A DNA stretch of 64,000 nucleotides from Branchiostoma floridae (lineage: Eukaryota > Chordata > Leptocardii > Amphioxiformes > Branchiostomatidae). The stretch spans positions 20,195,600-20,259,599 of the forward strand of contig NC_049991.1 in the NCBI RefSeq assembly GCF_000003815.2, written 5' to 3'. The notes below the pieces were generated by a model. That model made no database searches and was not told the origin of the DNA. It saw only the letters and a program-made list of their open reading frames with translations. The translations under genes and the position numbers were made by a program. Positions 31,831 to 64,000 of the stretch are shown here, in pieces. Each line of letters opens with the position of its first letter. Within the stretch, counting starts at the first letter, position 1.

Positions 31831-32471
31831 CTGTTACCATAGTAACCAATAGGATTCCACTGTAAGACTTCATCTCGTAGAAATTTGCGGAACTTTCACA
31901 TGTTATTCAAAAGAAACTAACATTACAGACATTATAGTACCCATAGTTTGGAGTGCAAATTAGAACTGTGAAGATTTTGGAAATGAAATCTTTCACCTAT
32001 TAATTTTAACAACATACTGAGTACAAATAACAACAGCACAGCAGTACTTAGATTTTTGCCATTGCAAGTAACAGATACCATTACATCATTGCCCATCACA
32101 GTGGGAGAGAGGAGGAGGGTGCAAAGTTCAAACATGTCCATGGAGTAATATTAGCCAAATCAATGTGAAAATTGAAACTAATCAACTTTTTAATGAGTAG
32201 ACTATTTGACAATTGTAATGAACCATCATTTAAAAGCTTTGCATACACAGGTAAGAAGACAAAAAAATTTTAACATGCAAGTTCATCGGTGTTGGTAGAA
32301 GTCACTATAGAACGACAACAGTGGATTGTTCATTCCTTGAAAAAGACTTGTACTGTTCAGTTGAAAATTTGGGTGAGTCCAATTTCTGTGTTGGATATCA
32401 AAATCAAATTACTTCAATAAAGAGAGCAAATTGTCTAAAAGACCATGATGATGATGATGTTAATCCCCTAC

Positions 32472-32613
32472 CTGTCCATGTCCTGTGCCACCATCCCGTA
32501 GGCCACGAACAGTGCCGTGCCCTGAAGCACCCAGATGGCGACGGTTGTCCATGGCAACGAGGAACGCACGTTCCGGTGGTGAAATGGCCAGTGTGGCGCC
32601 CAACTGTTCTTTC
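32472..32613 (-). CDS. TMEM94: TMEM94 coding exon 2 (first membrane segment)
   Basis: Acceptor ttactag, donor AG|gtaggg. Encodes a basic linker and a hydrophobic helix (TVAIWVLQGTALFVAYGM), matching the position of the first human membrane segment. Enters in phase 1 and leaves in phase 2. Confidence 0.88.
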
Positions 32614-32970
32614 CTAGTAAGACACAAAAAAATCAAGTTTTAGAGCTTTCTTTGTGCATTACAATCATACCACTTAATCAATCTTGAAGTTCATTGATCT
32701 TGGAATTATGGTATACTTAACTAGCAAACTTCCAACACTTTTTATCTGTATCTGGATAGAAAGTATAAACCACTCTTCAGTGCAATGCATCAGGTTAGCA
32801 GGCATATGGCATGGAAGCAGATGGTTATCCTGAATGACCTGTCACACCTGACCTTTGCACATCTGACCGGACACTGTTTAATGCTAATTTGGTACCAATA
32901 TGGCAATAGAACATTTCTTGAACATTTTGTGTAACTCAGACAATTGTTCCCATGCAGCTCTGTAACTTAC

Positions 32971-33076
32971 CTGTGTACCTCCCATCCACCTCCCTCAGTA
33001 GCCGTGAGATGTCAGTATGGAGGATGTCCAGACCTTCGCTGGTGGTCAGGCCCACATGGCAGCCATTGGTCATCTC
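32971..33076 (-). CDS. TMEM94: TMEM94 coding exon 1
   Basis: Acceptor cttccacag, donor G|gtaagttac. Encodes MTNGCHVGLTTSEGLDIL and an amphipathic stretch aligning with the human N-terminal GLSTRKALSVLKEQLE region. The likely ATG is 33071-33073; GAG before it stays open if the upstream ATG exon is used. Ends in phase 1. Confidence 0.85.
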
Positions 33077-34439
33077 CTGTGGAAGAAAAAAATCACAATC
33101 CATCAAATCAAATGTACATTGTACATTGGGAAACTTGCACAAAGAGGATAACTCAACAAAGAATGACTTTACTGAGATTATAATGCAGCTTTGAGCTAAG
33201 TTTTATAAGTATACTTCATAGACAATCTGTATAGTTCCTGATAGTGATATGCTGTTTTGACATACATTCGGTCACTTCAAGTCTTTAACATTTAACAAGG
33301 AATTTGGATATACTATTTACATTCAATTTTGAACCTTTGGAGGAACTGAACTGAACCTCATGTTCTTTGTTGCTGAATGTGTTGTAATTCAACTGAAGAA
33401 GCGCGTTTCTCTCTTAAGCTTTTTACTACCCCTGCAGTTTTGATGCATTTGTATCTATTTCCATCATCACTTTCATACTTTTAGAGGTATCTGATTTCAA
33501 ACTTGGTTGGAGTTTTTTTTTCAATCCCCAGCATTTTTCTTTTCCAGATTGAAAGTTACTATGAGTCATTGACAAAATAAGTTTGAAACTTCTCTTAAGT
33601 CTTGCCCTAAGTTGATGTTCAGCTTTCAGACAAAATCTCTGAAGTGAGTCTTGGAGAGTTGAAACGTCTCACAAGAGTCTCACATTAGTTTTAAGACGTC
33701 ACTCAACACAATAGTGTGGGTCCAGACCGAGGATAAAAGGACTAAAAGCTTCTCTATCTAACTCCCTGTTCAAACATTAAGAAGACATTAAGATCCTCCA
33801 GCCACTTGTAAGTGCTTCTAGTTGTACCAGAACATTTAATCATACATGTGTAGCAACAAGACAGGAGTGGCTAGAGACTGCAGTCTACGTGCAGCCGTCA
33901 TGACATGTTGCCTGAATTTAAATTAGAACAGTAACTAGGAATTGTTGACACTTACTGTGCATATCTAGTCAATGACCTGTATCTCTATGTCTATCTGTAT
34001 AGCCGGACTTCGGCGAAACATATCATATAATTTGAGATTGAGCTTCTGAACCTTTAACTGTGTAGCCGTTATAACCTCCCTTAGGTGTAACATACTAGCT
34101 TTTGTACGTGTATCAGCATAGATGACATAGTCCTCTGCCAAATAAGCCCTTGACAACTAAGAACAAGTACTAGTAGGTTTATACAAGGAGAATCTGTATA
34201 CTAGTAACCTCATTAGTTTAATGCTCAGTAAACAGTACACATTTCATGATCCCAAACAATGAAAATCACTTATAGTACCACAACAAGACATTATTGTTTT
34301 CAAAATCAGAGTGCCAGAAAAAAACAACAACATTTGATTGGTGTTGCCTGCAAGACAATTGTAGCATTATATGTATTATACGTGCCTCCTACATGATTGA
34401 TTGCTATGTGGGTTTAGGACAGATATAATTGTATGTATC

Positions 34440-34440
<1 letters not shown>
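33077..34440. other. TMEM94 first intron, no gene seen
   Basis: AT-rich with no recognised exon or element apart from scattered short repeats. It separates the likely 5'UTR exon from coding exon 1. Confidence 0.5.
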
Positions 34441-53501
<19,061 letters not shown>

Positions 53502-54397
53502 GGATTACATCAACACAGATGAGCTTTCATGCTGATAAAAGGTTTGGTACAAAATGTATGTAAGGGACCTTGGAAAAAAAGGTGTGTTTCCTGTTTCCCT
53601 ACCTACCCTAGAAAAATCCGCGGACCCTAGCCTGTTTTCTTTGGGTAGTGGAGTCACAGTTTCCAGTTCTGGCGTGTTTTGATTGTTTTCTTGCATGCTA
53701 TAAAACTCAGGAACCCTGCAGTTTTCACTAATTCTGATAGGTTAGACACAACATTTCTCCCAACCTTTTGCAAGTTGCTATGTCAAAACAAGAAAAATTG
53801 GCCTTTTTGGCCAATTTTTTATTGTCCAACTCTAGTCTATAGTTATGTCAGACACCAAAATTTTTATGCATACTTCTGTTCAGTATTGCTTGAGAACGAT
53901 TTCTACCAAGAACACAGATGAACTTTTTAAGTTGGAAACCCTTGTGTTAGGGGTGGGTACCTGTACAGGAAATTCAGAAATACATATATTAAAAAGTTCT
54001 GGTCCAGAGGATTAGGTCCAGGTCCAGACCTGAACCTGGACTTAACTGTCTGCGAAAACTTGTGAATGGCAATACTCAAAACAATAGTAGAATTTCCTAC
54101 AATTCAAGGAATCTATTTTGCAGAGTATCCTACCCCCAATAGTGTTTAAAATCCTGCCTACATATAAACTCAGAACCTGACTGTGAAAACTGTAGAAATA
54201 ACTATAAACTCTACTCTACTTCTCTCTTGTTATTTTCTTGAACAGGCAAGCGCCATAGCATGTAAACCCTGCAGATATAATCTTCGTCATTTTCTACACG
54301 GTCCAAAATTTGGTCCTGATTTTTCAGGTCCATTTTTTACGGATGGATTCAACACGAAAACTGGTTTAGCCACGGTACAACCCACCCCTACCTTACA

Positions 54398-54497
54398 NNN
54401 NNNNNNNNNNNNNNNNNNNNNNNNNNNNNNNNNNNNNNNNNNNNNNNNNNNNNNNNNNNNNNNNNNNNNNNNNNNNNNNNNNNNNNNNNNNNNNNNN
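54398..54497. other. Assembly gap (run of N)
   Basis: About 100 Ns; the true size is unknown. A missing GRB2 exon could lie here. Confidence 0.99.
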
Positions 54498-56029
54498 AAA
54501 GTGTAAGTGGACTTACCCAAAGTTTTTGGTTGGACATAATTATAGGCTAAGTTCTAACCCTCATCCAGAGTAAGAATGAGAGCGAATAAGTACCTGCCAA
54601 GCTTCTTAATAATTTATTCCAAAACTGTCAGTTAAATACTCTGAAAAAAGCCTTATTTTCTCACATTTTCGTTGTACTTTTCCTCCCATATGATTAAAAA
54701 TAAACGAAGAAACAAGTAATTTTGTTGACAAGTCCTTGCAGCATCTAGACCATATTGTTTGATTCTTAGCAATTTCTCATGATACCAGCTTCTTTGAGCC
54801 TACTACTGTGATATTTTAAGAAGTTTACATTGAGCACAAGTTATATTGTGGACGATTCCAACCTCCCCAGGGGTGGGGGAGGTCAGGTTGCACCATTGTT
54901 GGCTAAGGGGAGGTCAGGCTTTACCATGCTGGGTTAGGGGTGGTTTGCTTGACTGATATGATAACAGTTTGTACAGTTAAGTTGTACAGTAATTTCTGCA
55001 TTTACTATTATCTTCAACTGATGTGAACTTTTTTTGATGATTGTATTTGTAAGCTTATATGGTTAGAATAGCCATGGCTTGTAGTATGTAGAATTTTCTC
55101 TTCAAATCTTAAAAAAAAATTGAAAAATTGGAAATATCATGATCATTATTATAGATACACTTGCCTTTAGTTTATCAAAAGAGGTCTCATTCATTTAAAA
55201 AAAGGTCGAACACCTGGTAATTTTCTTTGCTTCCACCGAAAAGTGTCTGTGAAAAGTATTGTAAAAATTAGAATGGTGAGGGCATGGGAATTTCAGAACA
55301 AGAAATGTTTGCTCCACCTCTTTTAAAATGGAACAGTCCTGAGGAAATGTTACCACAGTACACATTTCAGGCCATGTACATGTAAGTCATTCAGATTCAA
55401 GCATTCAGTTCCTTTTCTTCGGAAAAAGAAGTGTGGAAATTGTAGTAAAGCTTTAGTTTTTGTTGGAAAAAAATGTTGGCAGTCAAGCTTTTTTGGCAGA
55501 CATATTGCAAAGGCAGCCTTTGATGTATCTTGCCTAGTATTACAACATGTAATCACAGCAACAGTTGTGAAATAGAGAATCTCTTGTTTTATTTCCTTAA
55601 AACATTTACTTTCATTGTGCAAATTTCCAATAGAATTGACTTGTTTTCCCTTCAATACCAACATATAAATTTCACATTTTTCTTGGATATAGTTGCCGGT
55701 ATTCCTGACATTCAGGTATACTAACAAATCATGACATTGTGGAATTTTTATAAATTCTAGTTTAGAAAAACATGGTGTAGCAAAATCTGCATGATTCAAA
55801 CAGTTATTAAGGGAAAAATATGTTTTAGGCAGTGTTGAATTGCTACCTTTTAAACCTTCAATTGGACTTATGCATAGTCTTTTCATACATTGTAATGCGA
55901 AACAGTATGAAAACCCACAAAATCTTCTTTCGTTCTCGAGCTGGGAAATAACAAGTGTTCTTGCTTTAAAATACTATTTAATACACACAAATGTGACAAT
56001 GCATGCTTAAATGTACAGTTCATATACAC

Positions 56030-56130
56030 GTGCACACTCACACACTCTTTCTCACACACACACAGACATGCATGTGCACACTCACACACACACACACAAG
56101 ACACAACTTTCACAACACACACAAACGTGA
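56030..56130. repeat. (CA)n-rich tract
   Basis: Interrupted CACACA repeats with CTCTT and CATGCATG breaks. Confidence 0.9.
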
Positions 56131-58031
56131 ATGTACTTATCCAGACTTGGTTGAACTTACACACACTGCCAAACAGAGCATCCTTGCACAACAAACTCAC
56201 CTAGCTTGTCTCTTTCTGTTGTAATAATTTACCCTTCTTCAGTTTTGAGAACCAGAGAACACATTTCGAAGTGGTTTTGAAGAGCTGTTTTCTCTGCAAT
56301 GCCAATTTTACAACTAACGACGGAGCACTGTGTGCCTTGCTGTATAGGAATTAGGGGGATTGAATGAAATGCCTTTTGAAGCAGATATATACTAAAGTGA
56401 ACGCCAACTGGCGACTTACAAGCTGTTGATGAAGAATTCGGGAGGAGAATCATGACTGGTGCGATGAAAATATTCAAATCTGTTTGGCTTGTGATGTTCT
56501 ATTCCTTACAACTAACTAATTAAAATTGCCTGATGTGTTTATGGCCTTTTTAAACAAGACAGTGCAGTACTGGACGGTTTTATCAATCACCAGCATTATA
56601 TATTATTCAAATGGCATTGATTGGTTAACCACTCGTCGCCAAGGCGTTTTTTAGAACAGCACTCTTGTTTGGAGCAAATTGACAGCACAGATCACCGCAT
56701 TGACCCTAAATGTTTTTTTGCCATTTTTTATGCTGGCTACATGAAAACAATTGAAATGACTGTCTATCAAATATCAGTTTTTAAACAACATGGCAGCAAA
56801 GAATCTCCAGCAGTTGTTATATAACATGATGCTAACATTTCACGAACGAATCATGACAGACATGTGAACATTGTTGTGGAATACAATATTAATATTCATG
56901 TACTTTAGGAAGTAGAGTATGTTGCTGTATAATTGTATAATGTCTTTTTCCATGTACACATTTTGTTATGTTTCTCTTAGGGCTATGCAAAGGAACACCT
57001 GTAATTATTATTCCTGCCTTTTTCAAATAAATATCATGAGGTCAAAGGCTATATAGCCTGGTCAGGGTTCAGAGGTTAGCCCAGTCAGAGGTCACGTTAG
57101 ACTTTCTATTGACATGTATGATTCTTGCTTTTGTGTTCAATGCGTAAATCTTTATACCGAGCTGTCAATATTGGACTTAACCACTTATTAATTGGTTTGG
57201 CCTACTGTGTATTATATTGGCACAAATCTGACTTTTGCTGTATCTTGAGTATTGTGTGTTTAAATGCCAGCTAGACTACCCCTTTCCAATCCCAATCCCC
57301 CCTACCAAGTACTACCCCCCAAAGTTGACATTGAATGCTGCAGGTTTGAAGAGGAAGATGCAATTATATATGCCAGGTTTGGTGACTTGCTGTCAAATCA
57401 TGCTGGATACACAGATATCTTCACAGCCGCGATAGATGGATAAGGTCCTACTGACACAGTCACTCATACGAGCTTTTTCACTGTTTCTTCAAATGCCTTT
57501 AAACTAGTCCATTCATTCTAAGGGGTGATGATTCCGTTTCTGTTGCGTTCACTGTCCAGTTTTTGTACCTCTTGTCATAGGGTTGTCATCCTGGTAAAAA
57601 AATTTTCCCCCGTACATGAATGGACTAGTCTTAAGAGCTCTTATATCGTATGCAGAAATGATAGAACAGTATTTCCGTTAATTCTACTGCCTGTGATTAT
57701 ATTTTCAATTATATGAGATTTGATGGTGTTATCTTTAAGATTTTGTTAGTTACAACACGATTGTGTAACTATTGGCGATCTGAACTGTATCATTATTATG
57801 AGCATATTATGTACACTATGTATTCATATCCAGGATTCAACATAGGCTGTTTCTGACTTAGGCGCATGACAGCAACCATCTATAAAAAAGCTATTAAAAT
57901 CCTTGTAGTTTACATCGTTGTCTTGTCATTTTTTGCGCTAATAATAGTTGATATATTCACACTGATATCATACCCTAGCGAACATGGGACTTATGAACAA
58001 CTGATTATGGACCATAGTCCTCTTTTCACCC

Positions 58032-58120
58032 ACAGTAAGTCAAATGGTCTGAAAGTGGACTTAATCAGGGAGGGTGGCTTAATAACCGTGATCAACTGCC
58101 CCTCCCATGGACTTACTGTG
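58032..58120. repeat. Imperfect foldback
   Basis: CACAGTAAGTC near 58032 is the inverse of GACTTACTGTG near 58108; CCATGG/CCATTTGA neighbours are partly paired. Confidence 0.65.
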
Positions 58121-58572
58121 GACAGGCTGGATCTGTCACCCAGCTGCCCTGCTCAGTAGAGGCCCCTGTGTGCTTCTGAAGTTGTTTCTGGATTAGTAAT
58201 GCCAGATGTACCATGTAATTGAGATCTGTTTACACTGTTCTTGATGGTTCAGTGTGTTAGCCCCTTTTGTGCTCCTCTCAGTTCTCTGGTTGAGGAAGAC
58301 CAAACATCATCTTGTTACCAAAGTTGGATTGTCCCCTAGTTACATTTTGAGAGGTGCATCTATTATGCTTAATATATGATCCATTATTGGGCTGTTCACA
58401 TCCATTCTTTTTTGGAGGGGTACCTTAAAGAGTTTACAGGTTTTGTCCACAGTTATAACTGGAAATACAACTCTGCACATATGCCAGTAATCCCCTAGAA
58501 ATAATAGTGTTCATTTGCCACAGTAATGACAGCCCCTAAGTATTACCAACAGTGTCAACAGTACCCAACCAG

Positions 58573-58642
58573 TAGAGTGGCCAGGTCACATGATGGATCA
58601 GACCAGCAGTACCCTGATAGGTCATGTGACCTGGCCACTCTA
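58573..58642. repeat. Perfect 21-bp inverted repeat
   Basis: TAGAGTGGCCAGGTCACATG A at 58573-58593 and its exact inverse at 58622-58642, with a 28-bp loop. Confidence 0.92.
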
Positions 58643-59884
58643 TACCAAGTTGCCAAAATGAAACAAACTAAAGAATTTGTGGCTTTCTCCACCCTAAGAC
58701 ACAGACAAGGGAACATTGACCAGTATCTGGGGCAGTCATTCCCTCATGAGTTGTGCTTAATTAGAAAGACATGGTCCAGTTCAGTGAAGAGAAGGGCTCT
58801 AACTTAAGAGAGGGGTCATGAGGTCATGAAGCTTCTAGGTCACTGAAAGGTCAGTTCACACTCAGACTGCTATCAGGTTTATCAAAGATGAACATGAGTG
58901 TGGAAGACAGGTTGCTTCATTCCCACAGTATATTTAAATGATGAAATATAAATAAGCCAATTGCAAGAATCTGGAGGTATGAGACTTTTCCTCAGAACTG
59001 AAGGAAATTATAGGCACATGTAAACATGATACTCCAGGTCCCTGGGCAGCATACAGTGGAAGTGGTCACACCAAATTAATGCTGACTCCAAATGATACCT
59101 ACAGTCTACCACTGTTTCTACCCTTATGTGTCTGGCTGGCAGTGTTATGTATTCTGTAAAAAGGAGGAAATCACCAGGATTGGATTGTGCCTGTTAGTGT
59201 TAATGTTGTTCAGAGCACATCAGATACATGTAAAAATGTACACAGGTGGGGTTTGATTTTCATCATAGCTGATCATATTTGAAAAACTGAAACTTGATCC
59301 AATTACAGTGCGCTTGCATCTGTATATCAAGGTACCCTGTAGAAGAACACTTTTGAAGATGTAATAAAGCCAGCAATTGCAGGGGCTTTCCTTCTCTGTG
59401 ACCTCCCTCAGCAGTACAAGTCACACATTAAAAACTCATCTGTCTTGCCTGTAATCATTAAACAAACAAAGGTGGTCTGTAAACCCCAGGACACTAACAG
59501 CTACTGGTCATGCCATTTCTCTACTGGCCTTTCTGTAACAATTGTCATGTAAGTAGCAATGTTTGTAGACCATGATCAACTTGATGAACCAGCCCATGTT
59601 AACTCAGCTTACACTAAGTTACAGTCTATAGTTTTCTTCTGCAGGACCTTCCTGTAAGTTGAGCTTGGATGCATGACAAATTGATGTCATCCCATGATGA
59701 ACCCCCCAGATAAAGAACAGAAGGGCCCATCTTACATCTGTGCGAGGCCTTCTCCCAGCACTGGTGATTAATGAGCAGGACATAATAGGGACTGAAGATG
59801 GACTTACTCTCTTAATCAGTGTGAAGGACTCAGTGCGGATAATAGCCCACCAAAGCTAACACCAACAGCCCTCAGACATGGTAA

Positions 59885-59945
59885 AATGGGGTGGACTTAT
59901 TCTGGGACTAACTCCCCTTTTGCCAGCAGTAAGTCCACCTTCTGT
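59885..59945. repeat. Imperfect foldback
   Basis: GGTGGACTTATTCTGGGACT opposite AGTAAGTCCACCT, with AACTCCCCTTTTGCCAGC between. Confidence 0.6.
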
Positions 59946-62396
59946 CTACCTTCAGTCTGTGTTAAAACCCATGTTCGCAAGGGTAATCATTCTCCTACAC
60001 AGAGGGACCACAGTCGTGTCGAAACTCCTTGTGGTCACCTCTGCTGTCTGGTGCACTCAGATCAGTTACTGACCGCCCTGCTTATAAATTATTAATGACC
60101 TTACCCTTATATGGTCTGTCAGCTGTTGGGGATGGGTCGTAGGGGGATGGAGCTATGTAAGACGTAACATGATTGGCTGATAGCTTCCTAGCGGCCTTTG
60201 CGACATGGCTTTCGTAAACACAGAAAGCCCTATTCTCTGATTGGCTGACAGCTGGTTTGTGGCGACAATCACAGTAACTGTTGGTGGGCCAACAGACAGC
60301 AGGGCCCCAATAGGCAGTTAGCTAGCTGTTGGGGACCGTGTGTAGGGGGATGCACTGATATATGACACAAGTGGCAGACTTCACTCCCTTTCTGCTTTGT
60401 AACTCTCAGAAGTACTGAGGATGTACATGGCAACACTGCACTGTGCATTTGGAGAATTATTGTAAACACATGAACTTGCATACTCACATACGTGCACACG
60501 TACATAAACACTCAAATGCACACATGTTGACCCACACATACATACAGTAATGTAAACACAATTAGTACACATACACACATGCATGCAGTCACGGAGATAT
60601 GGATGTACTATTGTACACAGTCACACAGCGAGTTAGAATTTAATCTCCCTAGGGATAAAGAATAAGCTTGATAATAAAAAACATTTATCAAAGTATTAGC
60701 ATAATGCATACTACTTATATCTACATTGTACATGAAACAGGAGTTAAACACTGTTGTTCCCTCTGTCATTTTATTCTACTATCATTTATAAATTCTATCA
60801 GTGATGGTGTTACCATAAAAAAAATTAACAACTTAACTTTGCAGTCAAAAGAGACAAATTGTTTCCAGCATTTTTCATAGCAAATTTATCCTCCGGAAAG
60901 TTAATCAATATGCAGTTTCTAAACTGTACTTATGGACTCTGATCATATAGGACTATCCTTGTAAAGTTTGAGCTCTATATACAAAATAATGTATATAATG
61001 CGCAGTTTCATCTGGGTGGCAAGTGTGGATAATAGTTTTGTCTGTACACAACCTTTAACAAGTGTTTTATTAAAGAACAGTGACCGTCTGTCACCTTCCT
61101 CAGAGCAATTCTGACAGGTTATGTTATTTTTGAGACTATTAATAGCAACACCTATTAAATTGTAGTGACACCTGTATTTGGTCTTCAATAAAACTAACCG
61201 TACAAAGAACTTTGATATCCAGAGGATGTATAAAAAGTCCACAACTGCAGTATTGTGATACGTTTGTACCATGTACACCCTGCTGTAACATATTTAGTAA
61301 TCCATCAAGTATAACTTTGCTGTATTGTGGTACATCTGACCCTCACAGCCTATAAAATGACAATATTTACACTTTGGCCACCATGTACACTTGTTTAAAC
61401 GTATCAACAACTTGGTGCACAGTTCTCTACTTGCAAAATTCCCAGTTTCTATGAATCTGTATAACGTTACAAAGTGTAGTAGTGGTATCAAATGGAATCA
61501 AAGTTGAACAGTAATTTCCAACACAACAAATTGGACTTGGTGAGCAATGTGTCATATGCATGTGTTCTACATGTATCTGTACAACGTGACGACACTAAAG
61601 CAGCGGATGGCATGCTCACTTCTTGACAAAGACTGGAGTCAGACAGACAGTCAAAAGTTTGGTTGAATCCAATTTTTGTGTGTTGGAAATTACTGTGACT
61701 TCAAATTTGATGACCTCAGAATGACCTCTATGAACACTGATAAACTTTCAAGTTAAAATGTCGTACATACATGTAGTATAGGTATACTGTTTCAAATGTA
61801 CTTCTAGTACATGTACATGTATGTAGCCCTTGGGGTATACACACAAAAATATAGCCCAAATTATCATCAGTCTAAGTTCAACAACTGAGAGATTCATATC
61901 AGAACTACATGTCAGACTATTGATTTTGATGTCATTTGCATCATGTTAGACAGTAGTACCATTTACATCCATTATACAGTTGTGATTATACTGCTGCTAT
62001 GTGTAATCCGATTGCCCACCAATTACATGAAAAGCCTCTATACTGAAGTTCAGGGCATACCAAAATAAATTCTTGGTTCTCTGGCCGTCCTAGATCTAGG
62101 TTTTCACCTTGTACGTAGGAAAAAGTTCATGACTATGTTTTTAGTGTAATGTCAGTTGGCATTGCTAATTGTCAACTAGATAGTAGTGATGAATGCACAA
62201 GGTTGAAATTATCAATTGTTATCATGGTTTGCTCCTCTTTATGCATTTTTTTGCACTGCAGATTGGCTTTGCCATACAGGTGTTGGTAAAAAGTCACTGC
62301 ACAGTATTTAGAATGATGAAGCTTTATGTTATATGTTATACATATTGTTAGGGACTGCATGAAAAGTTGCTCAGATAATAATAATCTGTCTATTAT

Positions 62397-62682
62397 ATAA
62401 TAGAAATTGCTAAACTTTCTTTCCAACACTGAAATAATATAGGGACTTACCCTAAATTTTCGGTCGAACTCCGTCGACCTTGTTCACAGAATGACCCTAT
62501 CTCCAGCAGTGACGTCAGGAACACGCCACTTTTGCAGGAGGGGGTCATAAGTATCAGAAAGTATCAGTACAGAATCAGTATAACGAATTACAAAGTTTGA
62601 AAACAACTTCTTCAAGCCAAAATTTAGGGTAAGTCCCTATATTATTTCAGTGTTGGAAATAAAGTTTAGCTATTTCTATAAT
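62397..62682. mobile_element. Palindromic MITE with about 65-bp arms
   Basis: TTCCAACACTGAAATAATAT AGGGACTTACCCTAAATTTT at the left is inverted at the right with one or two mismatches. The core has GTCGACC. It shares the GGGTAAGTCC/GTGTTGGAAAT end motif with weaker fragments near 6270, 32360 and 61660. Confidence 0.92.
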
Positions 62683-62920
62683 GTATTCTACCAACACAGA
62701 TGAACTTTCATGCTAAGATAATCTGTCTCCGTTTTGGAATGATACACCAGTTGCCATCATCGTCATGAAATTTGTGTACATTTGCTGCGGTTTTACTTTG
62801 GGGTTCTACTTTGGAAGTCATCATCGCAGTGAGATGGACATCCAACAACTTTGCGGTAGGAGGGTAGAACAAGCTTTTGTTAGTGGTGTATAACATTATG
62901 TTGATGGCATTGCTGCCCCT

Positions 62921-63262
62921 ACGGCCGGTGAGCAGGCTTTTAGCTAGGATTTTATAATAGGGAGTCCAGGCTTATTGGTGAGTTGCGGTAAGTGACTAAT
63001 GTAGGGGGGGTCTGGGGGCATCCACCTTCCATGATGCAGAGTTTTTGATGATTTTAAGTTACAAAGTGCATTGTTAGGTATCCCAAGAGGCAAAAATACT
63101 GTTCCAGAGATGACCTGGTAGCATCCCTGGTCAATCAGAATTTCATGCTTGTCAGAGATTTTCTCTGTAGTGTAAGGGCGTCCTGGGGCATCAAATTTCT
63201 TGTTATTCTAAGAAAAGTGCTTCCAGATGACGCGTTGACGCATGCCTGGCTAAAAGCCTGCC
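62921..63262 (-). mobile_element. CTGATTGACCAGGG element with terminal inverted repeats
   Basis: Ends GGCCGGTGAGCAGGCTTTTAGC and GGCTAAAAGCCTGCCGG are inverted copies. The interior matches 48027 and 50343 in reverse. This is the best-preserved copy in the window. Confidence 0.8.
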
Positions 63263-64000
63263 GGTGAGGCTATGGGACCGGTGAGGTGAGAGTAAGATGA
63301 GGTATAACATTTGCTCTGAAACAATTCTGAAGAACAGCAGTAATAGTAGTCCACTGTGTTGCAGTACCTGTAGTAATACATGCAATTTAATGCATCACAT
63401 TCATCACAGTGTATTCTTGGTATTACTAACTTAAGGAGATTTTGCAGCAAAAACGTGCAGAAATAAATCCACCCTGAAACGTTTACAGTTGATCGTAGAA
63501 GTGTTGACTTCTTCAGCATCTGAGAGTCCAATCTGAGGCACATAGATGAAGAAGAAGAACGAAGACAGACTTGCCAATGGAAGACAGACTTGCCAATGAC
63601 AAGCCTTAGCTATAGAGGATCCTATATGAGATACACTAGACCTCGAAAACATCCTCAACCCACTTCAAGTGAGGAACTGGACGAAATTGCGGTAAGAGGG
63701 TAAAACAAGACTTGCAGCTGTGTCGCAGCAGTAATACATGCAATTTAATGCATGACATCCTTCACAGTGCAACAGACTCTTGATAAGGAGATTTTGCAGC
63801 AAAAACTACGAAAATAAAAATGAAACTTTCACCGTGTCACACTAAGTCAGGGACTGAACAAAACTGCCCAGATCATATTCCGTCTCATACTGCGCTTGGT
63901 CCCACAGCTCTCCCAGTCCCTCCATAACCCCCTTCATGCCCTCGCCACTTCCATGCGCGTTCCCTGCCCCTGCTGTCCTCCCTCCCTCCTCTCTCTCCTT

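Noticed and set aside
57866-58159. 97-codon frame with a hydrophobic N-terminus
   Set aside because: No splice context or family match; the end of the frame lies in a foldback repeat.

Overview
The window looks like intron-rich invertebrate chordate DNA, most likely amphioxus (Branchiostoma). The reasons are two recognisable animal genes split into many small exons with GT..AG introns, deuterostome-like protein similarity, many small inverted-repeat transposons, tRNA-derived SINEs, and minisatellites built from exon-intron boundaries. The species is an inference; no database was searched. There are no bacterial features.

Two genes lie head to head around a shared promoter region at about 34.6-36.1 kb. 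On the minus strand, from about 34.6 kb down to 1957, is a TMEM94 (KIAA0195/ERMA) orthologue, a P-type-ATPase-like multi-pass ER membrane protein. I placed 35 coding exons totalling 4564 bp, about 1520 codons, ending in the family's C-terminal GMNSPF. On the plus strand, from 36118, is a GRB2 orthologue (SH3-SH2-SH3 adaptor). Four coding exons give the N-terminal SH3 and a full SH2 domain, residues 1-155. The C-terminal SH3 exon was not found; it lies beyond 64000 or in the run of Ns at 54398-54497. As I recall, human GRB2 and TMEM94 are also divergent neighbours on chr17q25, so this looks like deeply conserved microsynteny.

The most striking feature is a recurrent architecture. At least 12 TMEM94 exons and GRB2 exon 3 have one end, together with its splice site, duplicated into the adjoining intron. 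Copy numbers run from 2 to about 32, with periods of about 25, 43, 61, 73, 79 and 158 bp. Donor-side arrays follow exons 12, 20, 26, 27 and 34. Acceptor-side arrays precede exons 3, 4, 8, 23, 28 and GRB2 exon 3. Exons 4, 7 and 13 also have single or decayed copies. The minisatellites therefore carry long series of decoy splice sites.

The rest is intron and flank with transposon debris: Harbinger-like MITEs with TTA target duplications, hAT-like elements with CAGGG termini (one with a perfect 8-bp duplication), foldback elements, tRNA-like SINEs, LINE 3' ends, nested insertions, CA/TG repeats and a 57-bp minisatellite open in frame on both strands. No other protein gene could be supported in GRB2 introns 1, 2 and 4 or at either end of the window.
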